Shown in pieces: positions 54,602 to 63,982 of a DNA stretch of 64,000 bases; position 1 is the first letter of the stretch, and each line of letters opens with the position of its first letter. The translations under genes and the position numbers were made by a program. Source of the stretch: JANFXS01 sp022791155 (GTDB lineage Bacteria; Bacillota; Clostridia; Lachnospirales; Anaerotignaceae); the NCBI GenBank assembly GCA_949743895.1, contig CATJUX010000052.1, positions 22,624 to 86,623 of the forward strand, in the 5' to 3' direction. The notes beneath the pieces are model-generated. The model was not told the DNA's origin. It did not search any database and saw nothing but the letters and a program-made list of their open reading frames with translations.

Positions 54602-55651
54602 ATGGCAAACATAAGCAGAAAGCCTTTTGGGGTTTTGGAAGATGGAACGGCTGTTGATGTTTTCAAAATTGCAAACAAAAATGGGGTTTGTGTTGAAACA
54701 TTGCCATATGGCGCGGCGCTGAGAAGCATTGTTGTGCCGTCAAAAAAGGGAAATGTTGACGTGGTTTTGGGATATGAAACGCTTGAGGGCTATGTGAAGC
54801 AAAAGGAATATTGCGGAACAGCTTTGGGAAGGTTTGCCGGAAGGATTGGCGGCGGAGAATTTTGTTTGAACGGAAAAAGATATGCCCTTTGTTTGAATGA
54901 CGGAAAAAACCACATTCATGGCGGCAAAAATGGCTTTGACAGCAAGGTTTGGCAATGTGAAAACTGTGGGGACTTTGTTGAAATGAAATGTTCAAGCAGT
55001 CACATGGAGGAGGGCTATCCGGGAAATTTGGAAACAAAAATTGAATATGGCTTGACGGACAATGATGAATTTGTGATGAAAGTGAGCGCTGTGAGCGATT
55101 GCGACACAATATTAAATCTGTCATGGCATCCATATTTCAATCTCTGCGGACACAATCACGGTTCAATTGACAATCACGTTTTGAAGATATATGCCAAAAA
55201 ATTTATGGAAATTGACGAAGACATACTTCCAACAGGGCGCTTGATTGATGTTGAGGGAACGCCGCTTGATTTCACGGCGGGAAAAATGATTGGAGATGAC
55301 ATTGAAAGCGGTTTCCGTCAAATTCAAATTGCAAACGGATTTGATCACTGCTGGGTGCTTGACAGAAAAAATGAAGGAATTTTGGAAAAGGCCGTTGATG
55401 TTTATGCGGCAGAAACAGGCATAAAAATGGAGGTTCACACAACACAGCCGTGCATGCAGTTTTACAGCGGGAATTCGTTTGCTCCATGCGCAAAAGGAAA
55501 AGGAGGAGTGACCTATCACCGCCGAAGCGGCTTTGCAATTGAAACACAAGGCTTCACAAACCCTGAAGCCTTGAAAAATTTTTCCGGGCACATATTAAAA
55601 GCCGGGGCTGTTTATGAACAAAAGACAGTTCTCAAATTCAGTGTTGTGTAA
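54602..55651 (+). CDS. galM: Aldose 1-epimerase (galactose mutarotase) GalM
   Basis: 349 residues. GalM converts beta- to alpha-galactose, the form GalK uses. Catalytic candidates: His in NHIHGGKNGFD near 103, His in LSWHPYFNL near 179, and Glu in AIETQGFTNPE near 317. There is no signal peptide, so it acts in the cytoplasm. TTGGAGG precedes ATG 54602. It ends the galactose unit; galT is not present between mglB and here. Confidence 0.93.
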   Translation: MANISRKPFGVLEDGTAVDVFKIANKNGVCVETLPYGAALRSIVVPSKKGNVDVVLGYETLEGYVKQKEYCGTALGRFAGRIGGGEFCLNGKRYALCLNDGKNHIHGGKNGFDSKVWQCENCGDFVEMKCSSSHMEEGYPGNLETKIEYGLTDNDEFVMKVSAVSDCDTILNLSWHPYFNLCGHNHGSIDNHVLKIYAKKFMEIDEDILPTGRLIDVEGTPLDFTAGKMIGDDIESGFRQIQIANGFDHCWVLDRKNEGILEKAVDVYAAETGIKMEVHTTQPCMQFYSGNSFAPCAKGKGGVTYHRRSGFAIETQGFTNPEALKNFSGHILKAGAVYEQKTVLKFSVV

Positions 55652-55697
55652 AAAAAACCGCCGTTCAGAGCGGCATTGCCTCTGACAGCGGTTTTAT
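55650..55697. terminator. Bidirectional terminator between galM and hpf
   Basis: AAAACCGC and CAGAG on the left pair with CTCTG and GCGGTTTT on the right, leaving a short internal bulge. A-rich and T-rich flanks allow use in both directions. Confidence 0.8.
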
Positions 55698-55719
55698 TAA
55701 GTTTTGTGTCAAAAATGAA

Positions 55720-56265
55720 TCATCTTTCAGGCTCAATGAGGCCGTAGGAACCATTTTTTCTTTTATACACAACATTTATGGCATCTGATGAGGAATCGAG
55801 GAACACAAAAAATTCGTGGCCCAAAAGCTCCATTTGCATTATGGCTTCTTCGGCATCCATTGGCCTCAGCTCAAAACGCTTTGTTTTTTCTATAATAATT
55901 CCGCCATCATCGTTTGAAAGATCTTCTTCTTTAACGGGAATTGCTTCATATTCGGCTTTGAAAGCTATGTTTTGGCGAACTTTGCTGCGCATGCGCCCTT
56001 TGTGTTTGACAACCTGACTTTCTATTATGTCAACTGATTTGTCAATGGCGGCCATCATGTCTTGCTGGGTGGATTCAGCCCTGACAAGCCTTTTGGCCAA
56101 AGGAATTGTCACTTCAACGGTGTAGTCAAGTTTTTCAGAGCTTATTTTAACAGTTGCCTGTGTGGTTTCAGGGAACAGTTTGCTGACCCGGTTGAGCTTG
56201 TCTTCCACTTTTTCTTTGGTTTTGTCGGATAACGTCAAGTTTTTGCCTTTGATGATGTAATTCAT
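55720..56265 (-). CDS. hpf: Long-form ribosome hibernation promoting factor HPF
   Basis: 181 residues: the N-terminal ribosome-binding domain (about 1-100, MNYIIKGKNLTLSDKTKEKV) and the C-terminal dimerisation domain (about 122-178, RFELRPMDAEEAIMQMELLG, then HEFFVFLDSSSDAINVVYKR). The long form makes 100S dimers directly, as in most Firmicutes. GAAGGGAG precedes the start. Its upstream region carries the DnaA-box cluster. Confidence 0.95.
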   Translation of the reverse strand: MNYIIKGKNLTLSDKTKEKVEDKLNRVSKLFPETTQATVKISSEKLDYTVEVTIPLAKRLVRAESTQQDMMAAIDKSVDIIESQVVKHKGRMRSKVRQNIAFKAEYEAIPVKEEDLSNDDGGIIIEKTKRFELRPMDAEEAIMQMELLGHEFFVFLDSSSDAINVVYKRKNGSYGLIEPER

Positions 56266-56669
56266 AAAAACAACTCCCTTCGGTAAAGTCTGATGAGACT
56301 TATATATGTAATTAACCTCCTGAGAGGATGATGCCAGAACTGCTTTTTTGTTAGTATATGTTTATTATTCTGCAAAAACAGTAAAAATCCTTCTCAAATA
56401 TATATTATTTTATAAATTTGTTGGCCAATGTGTTTACATAAAAATATTTGATGTATAGCTTTTTTTTGCGCGGTGTTGAAATGTCGAGCAATGCTGTGTG
56501 TGGATAAAGTGGATAACTTTGTGCATAACTTCAATAAAGGGATTTTTGATGTGGATAATTTTTCTTTTTTATCCACAGGCAAAAACACAGCAGTTTTTGA
56601 TATATTTTTGAATGCGTAAAAAAATAACTAAATTTGTATACAAAGAATGTTTTTTGGTGTTTGTGCGCT
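56266..56669. other. Gap upstream of hpf
   Basis: About 400 bases, strongly AT-rich, without a gene. It contains a possible hpf -10 (TATACT on the - strand at 56353-56358) and the DnaA-box cluster at 56499-56577. Right of the boxes is a very AT-rich stretch (56581-56660) that could melt easily. Confidence 0.6.
56499..56577. promoter_or_regulatory. Cluster of five DnaA boxes
   Basis: Perfect TTATCCACA is present on the + strand at 56569-56577 and, as TGTGGATAA, on the - strand at 56499-56507 and 56550-56558. TGTGCATAA at 56520-56528 fits the broader TTATNCACA consensus. AGTGGATAA at 56508-56516 has one mismatch. Five boxes in 79 bases is far more than chance. It may be a DnaA-titration or regulatory site, or less likely part of an origin, as no dnaA or dnaN lies nearby. 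Confidence 0.8.
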
Positions 56670-57185
56670 TTAATGCTCTGTTTTTTTCAATATGTTTTTG
56701 TATGCTTTGAGGACATCATCGGAATAGCAAACAACAACAACTTTTTCAAAATCTGGGTTTTCATTTAGAAACAGGCGGATTTCTCTGAGCGCGATCTCGG
56801 CGGCCTTTTCAATTGGAAAACGATAGACCCCTGTGCTTATTGATGGAAAAGCAATGCTTTTTATGCCGTTTTCTAAAGCAACGCGAAAACAGTTTTTGTA
56901 GCATTTTGTCAGAAGCTCGGCTTCGCCCTTGTTTCCGCCGCGCCAAACGGGGCCCGGTGTGTGGATTACGTATTTAGCATTGAGTTTATAGCCTTTTGTG
57001 ATTTTGGCCTCGCCTGTTTCGCAGCCTTTAAGGGCTATACATTCTTTGAGAAGTTCTTTGCCGGCAGCTTTGTGTATGGCGCCGTCAACTCCTCCGCCGC
57101 CCAAAAGAGATGTGTTTGCCGCGTTTACAATGGCATCGGTTTTCATTCTTACAATGTCACCTTTTGCAATAGTAAGTCTGTTCAT
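56670..57185 (-). CDS. Macro-domain ADP-ribose processing protein (YmdB-like)
   Basis: 171 residues, one macro domain. The ADP-ribose-binding loops are clear: IVNAANTSLLGGGGVDGAIH near 18-37 and FPSISTGVYRFP near 119-130. Such enzymes hydrolyse O-acetyl-ADP-ribose or remove ADP-ribose from proteins. ATG 57185 is selected because GAAGGGAG lies just upstream; longer frames to 57239 lack the motif context. It stands alone with no ADP-ribosyltransferase nearby. Confidence 0.9.
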   Translation of the reverse strand: MNRLTIAKGDIVRMKTDAIVNAANTSLLGGGGVDGAIHKAAGKELLKECIALKGCETGEAKITKGYKLNAKYVIHTPGPVWRGGNKGEAELLTKCYKNCFRVALENGIKSIAFPSISTGVYRFPIEKAAEIALREIRLFLNENPDFEKVVVVCYSDDVLKAYKNILKKTEH

Positions 57186-57736
57186 TATGCAGGCTCCCTT
57201 CATGGGTATTTTTATAATATAACGCCGTTTGTCTGACATTTGAGATGTTTCTCATAAATGTAGTTTTGAGACTGTTTTTGAAATGCGCACAGCCAAAACG
57301 ACTTATCATAATAATAACAAAATTGACGAAAAAAATCCACAACTATTTATAGAATTTACATTTCGTAAAGAAAAAATGACGTGCGGTGTGCAATGCGTTT
57401 TCATAAATTTGTTTTGAAGCTTTGCGGCGTTATATAAGCAGGAGAAGTTTGTTTTGACGTTTATATGTTGAATGGGCGTGCGCATTGGTTTTTAATTTAT
57501 TTATATTTTATGTTGAAAAAAAAGGGATTTGGTGCGAAAATATAGTGTGTGTAACTTTAGAAGTTGCGGCAAAAATCATATTAAACCACAACGCGCAAGC
57601 ACTTTGCGTTGGAAAGTTTGAAACAGACAGTTCAAAAAAACGCGAAGGCTTGCCTTGCAAAGTGTGCATGTCATTGTCAAAGGGCTTGCTCTTTTGAACA
57701 AATTTCACACAAGTTAATATATAAAAGGAGAATTCT
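57186..57736. other. Gap upstream of glmU
   Basis: 550 AT-rich bases. A 70-codon frame at 57485-57697 has no ribosome site, no recognisable features and a Cys-rich random-looking composition, so I do not call it. A TTGACG at 57323 has a poorly spaced TATAGA downstream. Nothing else stands out. Confidence 0.4.
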
Positions 57737-59101
57737 ATGAACAATTTAAAAGCTATTATACTTGCGGCTGGCGAGGGAAAAAGAATGAAATCGGCAACAC
57801 CGAAGGTTTTGCATAATGTGATGAACAAATCAATGATTATGCGTGTCATAGAAACGGCGGAATGTGCCGGAGCAGCTGACATTGCAGTTGTTGTTGGCCA
57901 TGGCAAAAAGCAGGTTATGGAAGCTGTTTTGGAACAAAGGAAAAATATGAACTTTTTTGAACAGAACAACCCAAAGGGCACGGGACATGCCGTCATGCAG
58001 GCTGTCAATTTCATTGAAGACGACAAGGATGTGCTGATATTATATGGTGACACTCCACTCATAAAAAATGAAACGCTGACACAGCTTTGCCAGTTCCACA
58101 GTGAACAGGGGAATGGCGCTTCAATAATATCGGCTGTTGTTGAAAACAGCGCGGGATATGGGCGCGTTATAAGAGACAAGAATGGAGCGTTTGTCAAAAA
58201 CGTTGAAGACAAGGACGCCTCGCCCGAAGAAAAGCTTGTGAATGAGATAAATGCCGGGATCTACTGCTTTAAGGGGAAATGTCTCAAAGAGGCGCTCAAA
58301 CTTATAAAAAATGACAATGCTCAGGGCGAATATTATCTTCCTGACACATTGGAAATTATATTGTCATTGGGCTATGGCGTGAACGCAATGAAAGCGGAAG
58401 ATGCTTCACAGTTCAACGGCGTCAACAGCCGCATTCAGCTCAGCGAGGCAGAAGCTGTGCTTAAAAACAGAATAAACAGGCATCACATGGAAAACGGCGT
58501 CACAATGATTGATCCTTCACAAACGTATATTGACGACACAGTTAAAATTGGGGCCGACACAATCATATATCCTGGAACTGTGCTTGAAAATGGAACCGAA
58601 ATTGGGAAAAACTGTGTCATAGGGCCATACAGCCGCCTTTCGAACATGAAAATTGACGAGGGAAGCAAAGTTCAGTTTTCGACAGCAATGGACAGCAGTG
58701 TGGGGAAAAACACAAACGTTGGGCCATATGCATATATAAGGCCAAATTCCACAATTGGTGACAACATAAAGGTTGGCGACTTTGTTGAAATTAAAAATTC
58801 TGTTATAGGCAACAACACAAAAATTTCTCACCTGACATATGTTGGCGACAGCGACGTTGGCGAAAACATCAATTTTGGCTGCGGAACCGTGACTGTGAAT
58901 TATGACGGAAAAAAGAAGTTTAGAACAGTGATTGAGGACAACGTTTTCATTGGCTGCAACGCAAACCTTGTGGCTCCTGTGACACTTAAAAAAGGCTCAT
59001 ATGTGGCCGCTGGTTCAACCATCACAAAAGATGTTCCCGAAAACAGCCTTGCCGTTGCAAGAGAAAGACAGCGCAACATTGAGGGCTGGATCAAAAAATG
59101 A
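57737..59101 (+). CDS. glmU: Bifunctional GlmU (UDP-GlcNAc pyrophosphorylase/acetyltransferase)
   Basis: 454 residues that make UDP-GlcNAc for peptidoglycan. The N-terminal uridylyltransferase domain starts ILAAGEGKRMKSATPKVLH. The C-terminal left-handed beta helix (about 250-450) holds the acetyltransferase part: VEIKNSVIGNNTKISHLTYV, then NFGCGTVTVNYDG with the catalytic His region just before. AAAAGGAG precedes ATG 57737. glmU-prs is a conserved Firmicutes pair. Confidence 0.96.
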   Translation: MNNLKAIILAAGEGKRMKSATPKVLHNVMNKSMIMRVIETAECAGAADIAVVVGHGKKQVMEAVLEQRKNMNFFEQNNPKGTGHAVMQAVNFIEDDKDVLILYGDTPLIKNETLTQLCQFHSEQGNGASIISAVVENSAGYGRVIRDKNGAFVKNVEDKDASPEEKLVNEINAGIYCFKGKCLKEALKLIKNDNAQGEYYLPDTLEIILSLGYGVNAMKAEDASQFNGVNSRIQLSEAEAVLKNRINRHHMENGVTMIDPSQTYIDDTVKIGADTIIYPGTVLENGTEIGKNCVIGPYSRLSNMKIDEGSKVQFSTAMDSSVGKNTNVGPYAYIRPNSTIGDNIKVGDFVEIKNSVIGNNTKISHLTYVGDSDVGENINFGCGTVTVNYDGKKKFRTVIEDNVFIGCNANLVAPVTLKKGSYVAAGSTITKDVPENSLAVARERQRNIEGWIKK

Positions 59102-59352
59102 AATTTTGAAAGTGTAGCATTGCAAATTGGCATGAAAAATGAATGTGTCCAAAGATCATTGCTTTGTGCGGCACAAAAATGATTCTCTTATTTTGTCTTG
59201 GTCAAACTCAATTTGTGCCATGAAAAATTGTATATCCCAAAGCCCGGCCGGCTTTTTAAAATATTTGTCGATTTTACTTGAATTATTATATCAGTGGGTG
59301 TACCATATCAGAGTAAACCGGTAAAATATATAAACTTGTTGGGAGGAAAAAT

Positions 59353-60312
59353 ATGATATACTCGGGGAGGAGCAATATTAAAATATTCTCGTGCAACGCC
59401 AACACTGATTTGGCTGAAGCCATAGCCAAAAGCCTTGGACTCAATCTTGGTCAAAGCGAGGTTACAAAATTTAGCGATGGTGAAATTTCGGTCAAAATCA
59501 ATGAAACTATAAGAGGGGCTGACGTTTTTATAATTCAGTCCACCTCGGCTCCTGTTAATGACAATCTTATGGAACTTCTCATTATGATAGACGCTATGAA
59601 ACGCTCGTCGGCAGGCCGCATCACAGCGGTTATGCCATATTATGGATATGCAAGGCAAGACAGAAAAGCCCGGGCAAGAGACCCAATCAGCGCAAAACTT
59701 GTGGCAAATTTGATCACAACAGCCGGCGCGCACAGAGTGCTCACAATGGATCTCCACTGCTCTCAAATTCAAGGCTTTTTTGACATTCCTGTGGATCATC
59801 TTCTTGGCTTCCCGTTGTTAACAAATTATTATAAAGAAAAATATGGCGATGTTCTTGATGAGTTTGTTGCTGTTTCGCCGGATTTGGGAAGTGTTGGCCG
59901 GACAAGAAGTTTTGCCACAAGGCTTGACATACCCATTGCTATAATCGACAAAAGAAGGCCAAAAGCCAATGTGAGTGAGATCGTGAACATAATCGGAAAT
60001 GTGGAGGGCAAGAGAGTCATACTTGTTGATGACATGATTGACACAGCGGGAACAATCACAAATGCGGCCAACGCGCTCAAAGAACGCGGCGCCATTGAAG
60101 TTGACGCCTGCTGCACCCATGCAGTGCTTTCGGGGCCGGCTTTGAAAAGAATTGAAGATTCGGCAATCAATGAGCTTGTTGTGCTTAACACAATAAATCT
60201 TCCGGAAGAAAAGAAAATAGACAAGCTTGTTGAGCTTTCAGTTTCAAAAATATTTGCGGAGGCAATAAACCGCATCCATGAAGGAGTTTCAATTTCAAAG
60301 CTTTTTGATTGA
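59353..60312 (+). CDS. prs: Ribose-phosphate pyrophosphokinase
   Basis: 319 residues; makes PRPP for nucleotide, His and Trp synthesis. The catalytic flexible loop [17 protein letters not shown], the [18 protein letters not shown] segment and the PRPP loop [15 protein letters not shown] are all intact, so this is an active class I enzyme. GGGAGG precedes ATG 59353. A 250-base gap separates it from glmU. Confidence 0.96.
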   Translation: MIYSGRSNIKIFSCNANTDLAEAIAKSLGLNLGQSEVTKFSDGEISVKINETIRGADVFIIQSTSAPVNDNLMELLIMIDAMKRSSAGRITAVMPYYGYARQDRKARARDPISAKLVANLITTAGAHRVLTMDLHCSQIQGFFDIPVDHLLGFPLLTNYYKEKYGDVLDEFVAVSPDLGSVGRTRSFATRLDIPIAIIDKRRPKANVSEIVNIIGNVEGKRVILVDDMIDTAGTITNAANALKERGAIEVDACCTHAVLSGPALKRIEDSAINELVVLNTINLPEEKKIDKLVELSVSKIFAEAINRIHEGVSISKLFD

Positions 60313-60444
60313 TCAATATGGCTAAAACAAAATTGCCAAATGTGTTTGCGGCACATTGACAACAGCTGGGGACAAAGTTTTTTGTCAGACAGATTTTTGC
60401 CAGCATGCGAACACATTTGATGACAAAACACATTGAGTTTTTGC

Positions 60445-60481
60445 AAGAAAGGCTTTTGCAGTGCAAAGCCTTTCTTTTTTT
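60445..60481 (+). terminator. Intrinsic terminator after prs
   Basis: AGAAAGGCTTT and AAAGCCTTTCT arms with an 8-base loop, followed by a run of T. It is about 130 bases after the prs stop, in an otherwise empty 340-base gap. Confidence 0.9.
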
Positions 60482-60652
60482 GTGAACGGTTGCAGTTTGA
60501 TGACGGCATGCGCTCTCAAGCTTTTGCAGGCCGAAATTTCACAAAAATTTCCCCTCGCATTGACAAACATGCTCCAAAAAAATCCTGTATTAGAATAAGC
60601 CGCTGTCAAACGGCATAGAATTGTAAAAATGTCCTGAACAGGAGGATTTTTG

Positions 60653-60919
60653 GTGAAGAATTATATTGAGGAAAGGGCAATTGAAGTTGCACAGTTTATT
60701 GTCAATTCCAACGCCACAGTCCGGGAAACAGCCAAAAAATTTGGCGTCAGCAAAAGCACAGTGCACAAAGACATAACCGATAGAATTGAGAAACTTGATC
60801 CAGCCTTGGCAAGCAATGTGCGCAAAGTTCTGGAGGTCAACAAGGCAGAACGACATATAAGGGGCGGCCTTGCCACAAGAGAAAAATATTTGCATCTGAC
60901 AAGAGGTCAGGCAAAATGA
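60653..60919 (+). CDS. spoIIID: Sporulation transcription factor SpoIIID
   Basis: 88-residue DNA-binding protein that adjusts sigma-E and sigma-K regulons in the mother cell. The helix-turn-helix (about 21-41) reads VRETAKKFGVSKSTVHKDI, and the basic C-terminal region has RHIRGGLATREKYL, both typical. GTG 60653 is chosen because AGGAGG is 7 bases upstream; TTG 60650 is too close. It is monocistronic, with terminator-like hairpins on both sides. Confidence 0.95.
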   Translation: MKNYIEERAIEVAQFIVNSNATVRETAKKFGVSKSTVHKDITDRIEKLDPALASNVRKVLEVNKAERHIRGGLATREKYLHLTRGQAK

Positions 60920-61410
60920 TTTCATAAATACATCGAAGCGAAAAAATGATATGAAGTTTTTGTTGAGCAGTTTGTGAACGGTGTGACAAATGTCATGCCG
61001 TTTTGTTTTGTTTCTGCAAAGCAAAATGGCGAGTGGTTTTGAAACTGATTTTGCCAAAAAATGTGAAATTTGGCGGGGTTCTTTTTGGCAGTTTTTTGGA
61101 TTTTGTTGAAGCTTGGCCGTTTTTGAAGTGTTGAACTTTGGCATATGTTTTGTGATAAAAACATTGACGTCACAAAATTTTTATAAAAGAATTAACTTTT
61201 AACTCCCAATTCGCTTTTGTGTTACTCAAGCCAATGTGCTTGTGCTTCCTGTCATGCAGAAGGGCGGCGGCTGAAAAGGAATTGGGACATTTTCAATTAA
61301 ATTTCTGAATTTTAATATTAATTTTCACAAACAAAAAACATAAATTAAACCATTTTTGTTCCAACTGAATGTGTTATGATGTATAATGTAAAAAATAAGG
61401 AGGGAGTTTT
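60920..61410. other. Gap between spoIIID and the SGNH hydrolase gene
   Basis: 490 bases without a gene. A hairpin at 61052-61090 probably ends spoIIID transcription. Near the right end TATAAT (61382-61387) lies just before the next gene, without a good -35 element. Confidence 0.45.
61052..61097 (+). terminator. Terminator-like hairpin after spoIIID
   Basis: TGCCAAAAA and TTTTTGGCA arms (9 bp), a 21-base loop, then GTTTTTT. Confidence 0.55.
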
Positions 61411-63477
61411 TTGAAAAGAATATTATTTTTTGCAGCAGTGATTGCTGTGTCTGTCAATGCATATGCATCGGCAGCTGAAAACGTGATTGCAGAAGGAAAC
61501 ACAATTGTCACAAAGTCGAACCCTATATACAACATAAATCCTTTTGATCCGGCAAAAATTGAGGGGGTTGGCCAAAATGGAACACTGACAGCCCTGACGC
61601 CTGAAGGAAGGCTTGAAATTGAGCTTGGCGCCCCTCTTATGAAAATTAATGACGCTTATGTTGACAGAATTTGTTTTGCCAACGGCAAGTGGGGCGTTAT
61701 GCGCGGTGTTGGGAAAATGGTTTTTGACGGAAGCGAAAATTGGGCGCCGCTTGAAAACTATAGATATAAAAACGACAAAACACAAATCTATACATTGCCA
61801 ATTGACGAGAAAATATTGGTTGAAAACGGCATGTGCACATATTTTGACGTTGTGAGCGACAGTGTTCAAAAAACATATATATATGACGCTGTTTCAGTTG
61901 GGCCAAACAACAACAGCATAAACATGAGGTTCATGAATGTGAGGGGAATTGGCTCCACAGAACAGCTGAAGCAATGGCTCAAGGGCAAGCATGACGCGGG
62001 AACGCCAGTTGTTTTTTATTATGCGCTGAACAACTCTGCTTTTGAACCCTTTGATGAAAAAACCAATGAATTTTTGAACCGAATAGATTCAAAAAAAATT
62101 GTTTTCGCCGACTTAAACATTGCTGAAGAAAATGAAAAAACAGATGAAAATTCCAACACATTTTTTAATGATGGAAAGGCAGAGGGCTTCATTGAAAACT
62201 TCAAAAATAATGTCAAAATGGTCAAAGTTTATGGCGGAAACGAACACATGGGGCTTTATATAGACAGCTATGAAGCCAATGACAGAGGCCTTGTTGTGAA
62301 ACTTAAGGACAGCGGGGAAAATTCAAATGTGTATACAGGCGAAATTGCCTATGGAAAAATAGATTTCATGAGCAAAAAAAATTCTGAGATAACATTTGAA
62401 AGCGAAACAAGCAAGGCGGTTGTGAAAATTCAAGTATATTTTTATGGACTTGTTCTCCCGACAGAAAGCGGAAGTGGCTATACATATGATGAAACTGGCT
62501 TAAAGCCGGTGTGTTATGTTCGGGAAAGGCTGATACTTCCAGACAACATATTGTCGTTTGAAGGAGAAAAAGTTGAGCTTTATTTGGGAAACGCCATTGC
62601 CAACAGAGTTGGAGAAGGGAAAAATGACATAAAGGCTGGTGGCGGCGTCAGTGTTGAAAATGGCGACAAAATTTCGTTTGATGCAAAAGAGAGCTTTGGT
62701 TTTCCGCTCAAATTTGGAAGTGATGAATATGAGATAAACGTTGTTTCGTTTGAGGACAAGCCGCTCGAAAGGGACATAAAAGTTATGCTTTTGGGCGACA
62801 GCCTTATAAATGAAGACAAATATCCGCGTTTTTTGGGCGAAATGCTTGGCGAGAGGGCAAAGCTTGTTGGAACGAGGGGAAGCGGCAGCTTTCTTCACGA
62901 GGGCCGTGGCGGCTGGGCAATATATGACTATTGCAACAGCGAAAGCAAATATGGATATACAAACCCATTTTTGAACAACGGAAAATTTGATTTTTCTTAC
63001 TATATGAAAAACAATGGTTTTGAAAATGTGGACTATGTTGTTGTCAACCTTGGCATAAATGATTTGAATTTGATTGGGCACAATGACAGCAGCGAAATTC
63101 TCTCATATTTTGATTCTGTTATAAAAAGCATATTCGAATTTGATCCAGACACAAAAATAGTGATAAACACGCCCATAATGCTTTTTGACACAAATGAAAC
63201 AGTGACTGCCAAAAATGCAAGGCTTGAATTCATAGAAAAGCTCAATGAAAAGTATGGTTCACAGGCAAATGAAGGGATATTTTTCTCGCCGTCATATATA
63301 ATGCTGGATCCATATATGGATTTCAAGCTGAAAGAACCAGTTATGAACGATGAAAATCAAAATGGAAGCTTCGTTGTCACAGACACAACTCACCCGGCTG
63401 ACAGCGGCTATAAAAAAATTGCTGAAAGCACATATAAAGTTATAAAATTTGCTGAAAGCATTTCGGGTTTAGAATGA
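61411..63477 (+). CDS. Secreted SGNH/GDSL-type hydrolase
   Basis: 688 residues. Signal peptide at about 1-22 (ILFFAAVIAVSVNAYASA). The C-terminal SGNH hydrolase domain starts near 455: nucleophile Ser464 (LLGDSLINED), block III in VVNLGINDLN, and the Asp658/His661 pair in DTTHPADSGY. The first 450 residues are beta-rich with no domain I can name; an additional carbohydrate-binding region is plausible. It probably removes acetyl or acyl groups from a polysaccharide outside the cell. TTG 61411 is the start, with AAGGAGGG 7 bases upstream. Confidence 0.82.
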   Translation: MKRILFFAAVIAVSVNAYASAAENVIAEGNTIVTKSNPIYNINPFDPAKIEGVGQNGTLTALTPEGRLEIELGAPLMKINDAYVDRICFANGKWGVMRGVGKMVFDGSENWAPLENYRYKNDKTQIYTLPIDEKILVENGMCTYFDVVSDSVQKTYIYDAVSVGPNNNSINMRFMNVRGIGSTEQLKQWLKGKHDAGTPVVFYYALNNSAFEPFDEKTNEFLNRIDSKKIVFADLNIAEENEKTDENSNTFFNDGKAEGFIENFKNNVKMVKVYGGNEHMGLYIDSYEANDRGLVVKLKDSGENSNVYTGEIAYGKIDFMSKKNSEITFESETSKAVVKIQVYFYGLVLPTESGSGYTYDETGLKPVCYVRERLILPDNILSFEGEKVELYLGNAIANRVGEGKNDIKAGGGVSVENGDKISFDAKESFGFPLKFGSDEYEINVVSFEDKPLERDIKVMLLGDSLINEDKYPRFLGEMLGERAKLVGTRGSGSFLHEGRGGWAIYDYCNSESKYGYTNPFLNNGKFDFSYYMKNNGFENVDYVVVNLGINDLNLIGHNDSSEILSYFDSVIKSIFEFDPDTKIVINTPIMLFDTNETVTAKNARLEFIEKLNEKYGSQANEGIFFSPSYIMLDPYMDFKLKEPVMNDENQNGSFVVTDTTHPADSGYKKIAESTYKVIKFAESISGLE

Positions 63478-63539
63478 AATAAATGCACTTTGAAAAGGGC
63501 GGATTTATTGGCCGGTTTTGTTTTGATGATTCAATTGTT

Positions 63540-63583
63540 TTGGTCAGCACGTGCTGTTGCTTAAATGGCAGCGTGTGCTGACC
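63540..63583. repeat. Long hairpin after the SGNH hydrolase gene
   Basis: TGGTCAGCACGTGCTG and its near-exact inverse CAGCGTGTGCTGACCA surround a short loop. The stem is about 16 bp with two mismatches. No T-tract follows, so it is not a classical terminator. Confidence 0.6.
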
Positions 63584-63727
63584 ACATATCGCCATACATA
63601 ATTATAGAACCGCTGAAAATGCAGCATATAAAAAACTTTTTGGCTTTCGTGCAAATGGCAAATGAAAATCAAAATGGTGAATAAAATGAAAAATTTTTGA
63701 AAAAAATAAAAAAGTGAGAAGAAAGTG

Positions 63728-63755
63728 TTGACAAATTGGAAAAAATAAGTATAAT
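63728..63755 (+). promoter_or_regulatory. Tandem promoter P1
   Basis: Perfect TTGACA (63728-63733) and TATAAT (63750-63755), spacer 16. A very A/T-rich upstream stretch resembles an UP element. Confidence 0.85.
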
Positions 63756-63822
63756 AAATAAGCGGTTGTCAGTTTAGACAACAATTTGAAATATCACTTT
63801 GAAAAATAAATCAAATTTGGAC

Positions 63823-63850
63823 TTGACAAAGCCAAAAAAGTGAGTATAAT
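63823..63850 (+). promoter_or_regulatory. Tandem promoter P2
   Basis: Perfect TTGACA (63823-63828) and TATAAT (63845-63850), spacer 16, 95 bases after P1. G+C-rich sequence follows (GCGGGGGCGGAGAGGCCGGG). Confidence 0.85.
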
Positions 63851-63953
63851 AAGTGAATGTTGCGGGGGCGGAGAGGCCGGGCGACAGAGAAAGCGCAATA
63901 GAAATCAGTGAAAAGAGCAGTTGCAAAAAAAGTTAAAAAAAGAAAAAAAGAGC

Positions 63954-63982
63954 TTGACAAACAGTAAGCGGTGTGATAGAAT
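63954..63982 (+). promoter_or_regulatory. Tandem promoter P3
   Basis: TTGACA (63954-63959) and TAGAAT (63977-63982), spacer 17. It sits at the edge of the window; the transcribed gene is outside. Confidence 0.8.

Noticed and set aside
56266..56669. The DnaA-box cluster as the chromosomal origin itself
   Set aside because: No dnaA, dnaN, recF, gyrB or rpmH lies in the window; a titration or regulatory cluster is a more cautious reading.
57485..57697. A 70-codon frame upstream of glmU
   Set aside because: No ribosome binding site, no recognisable features, unusual Cys-rich composition and location in an AT-rich non-coding gap.
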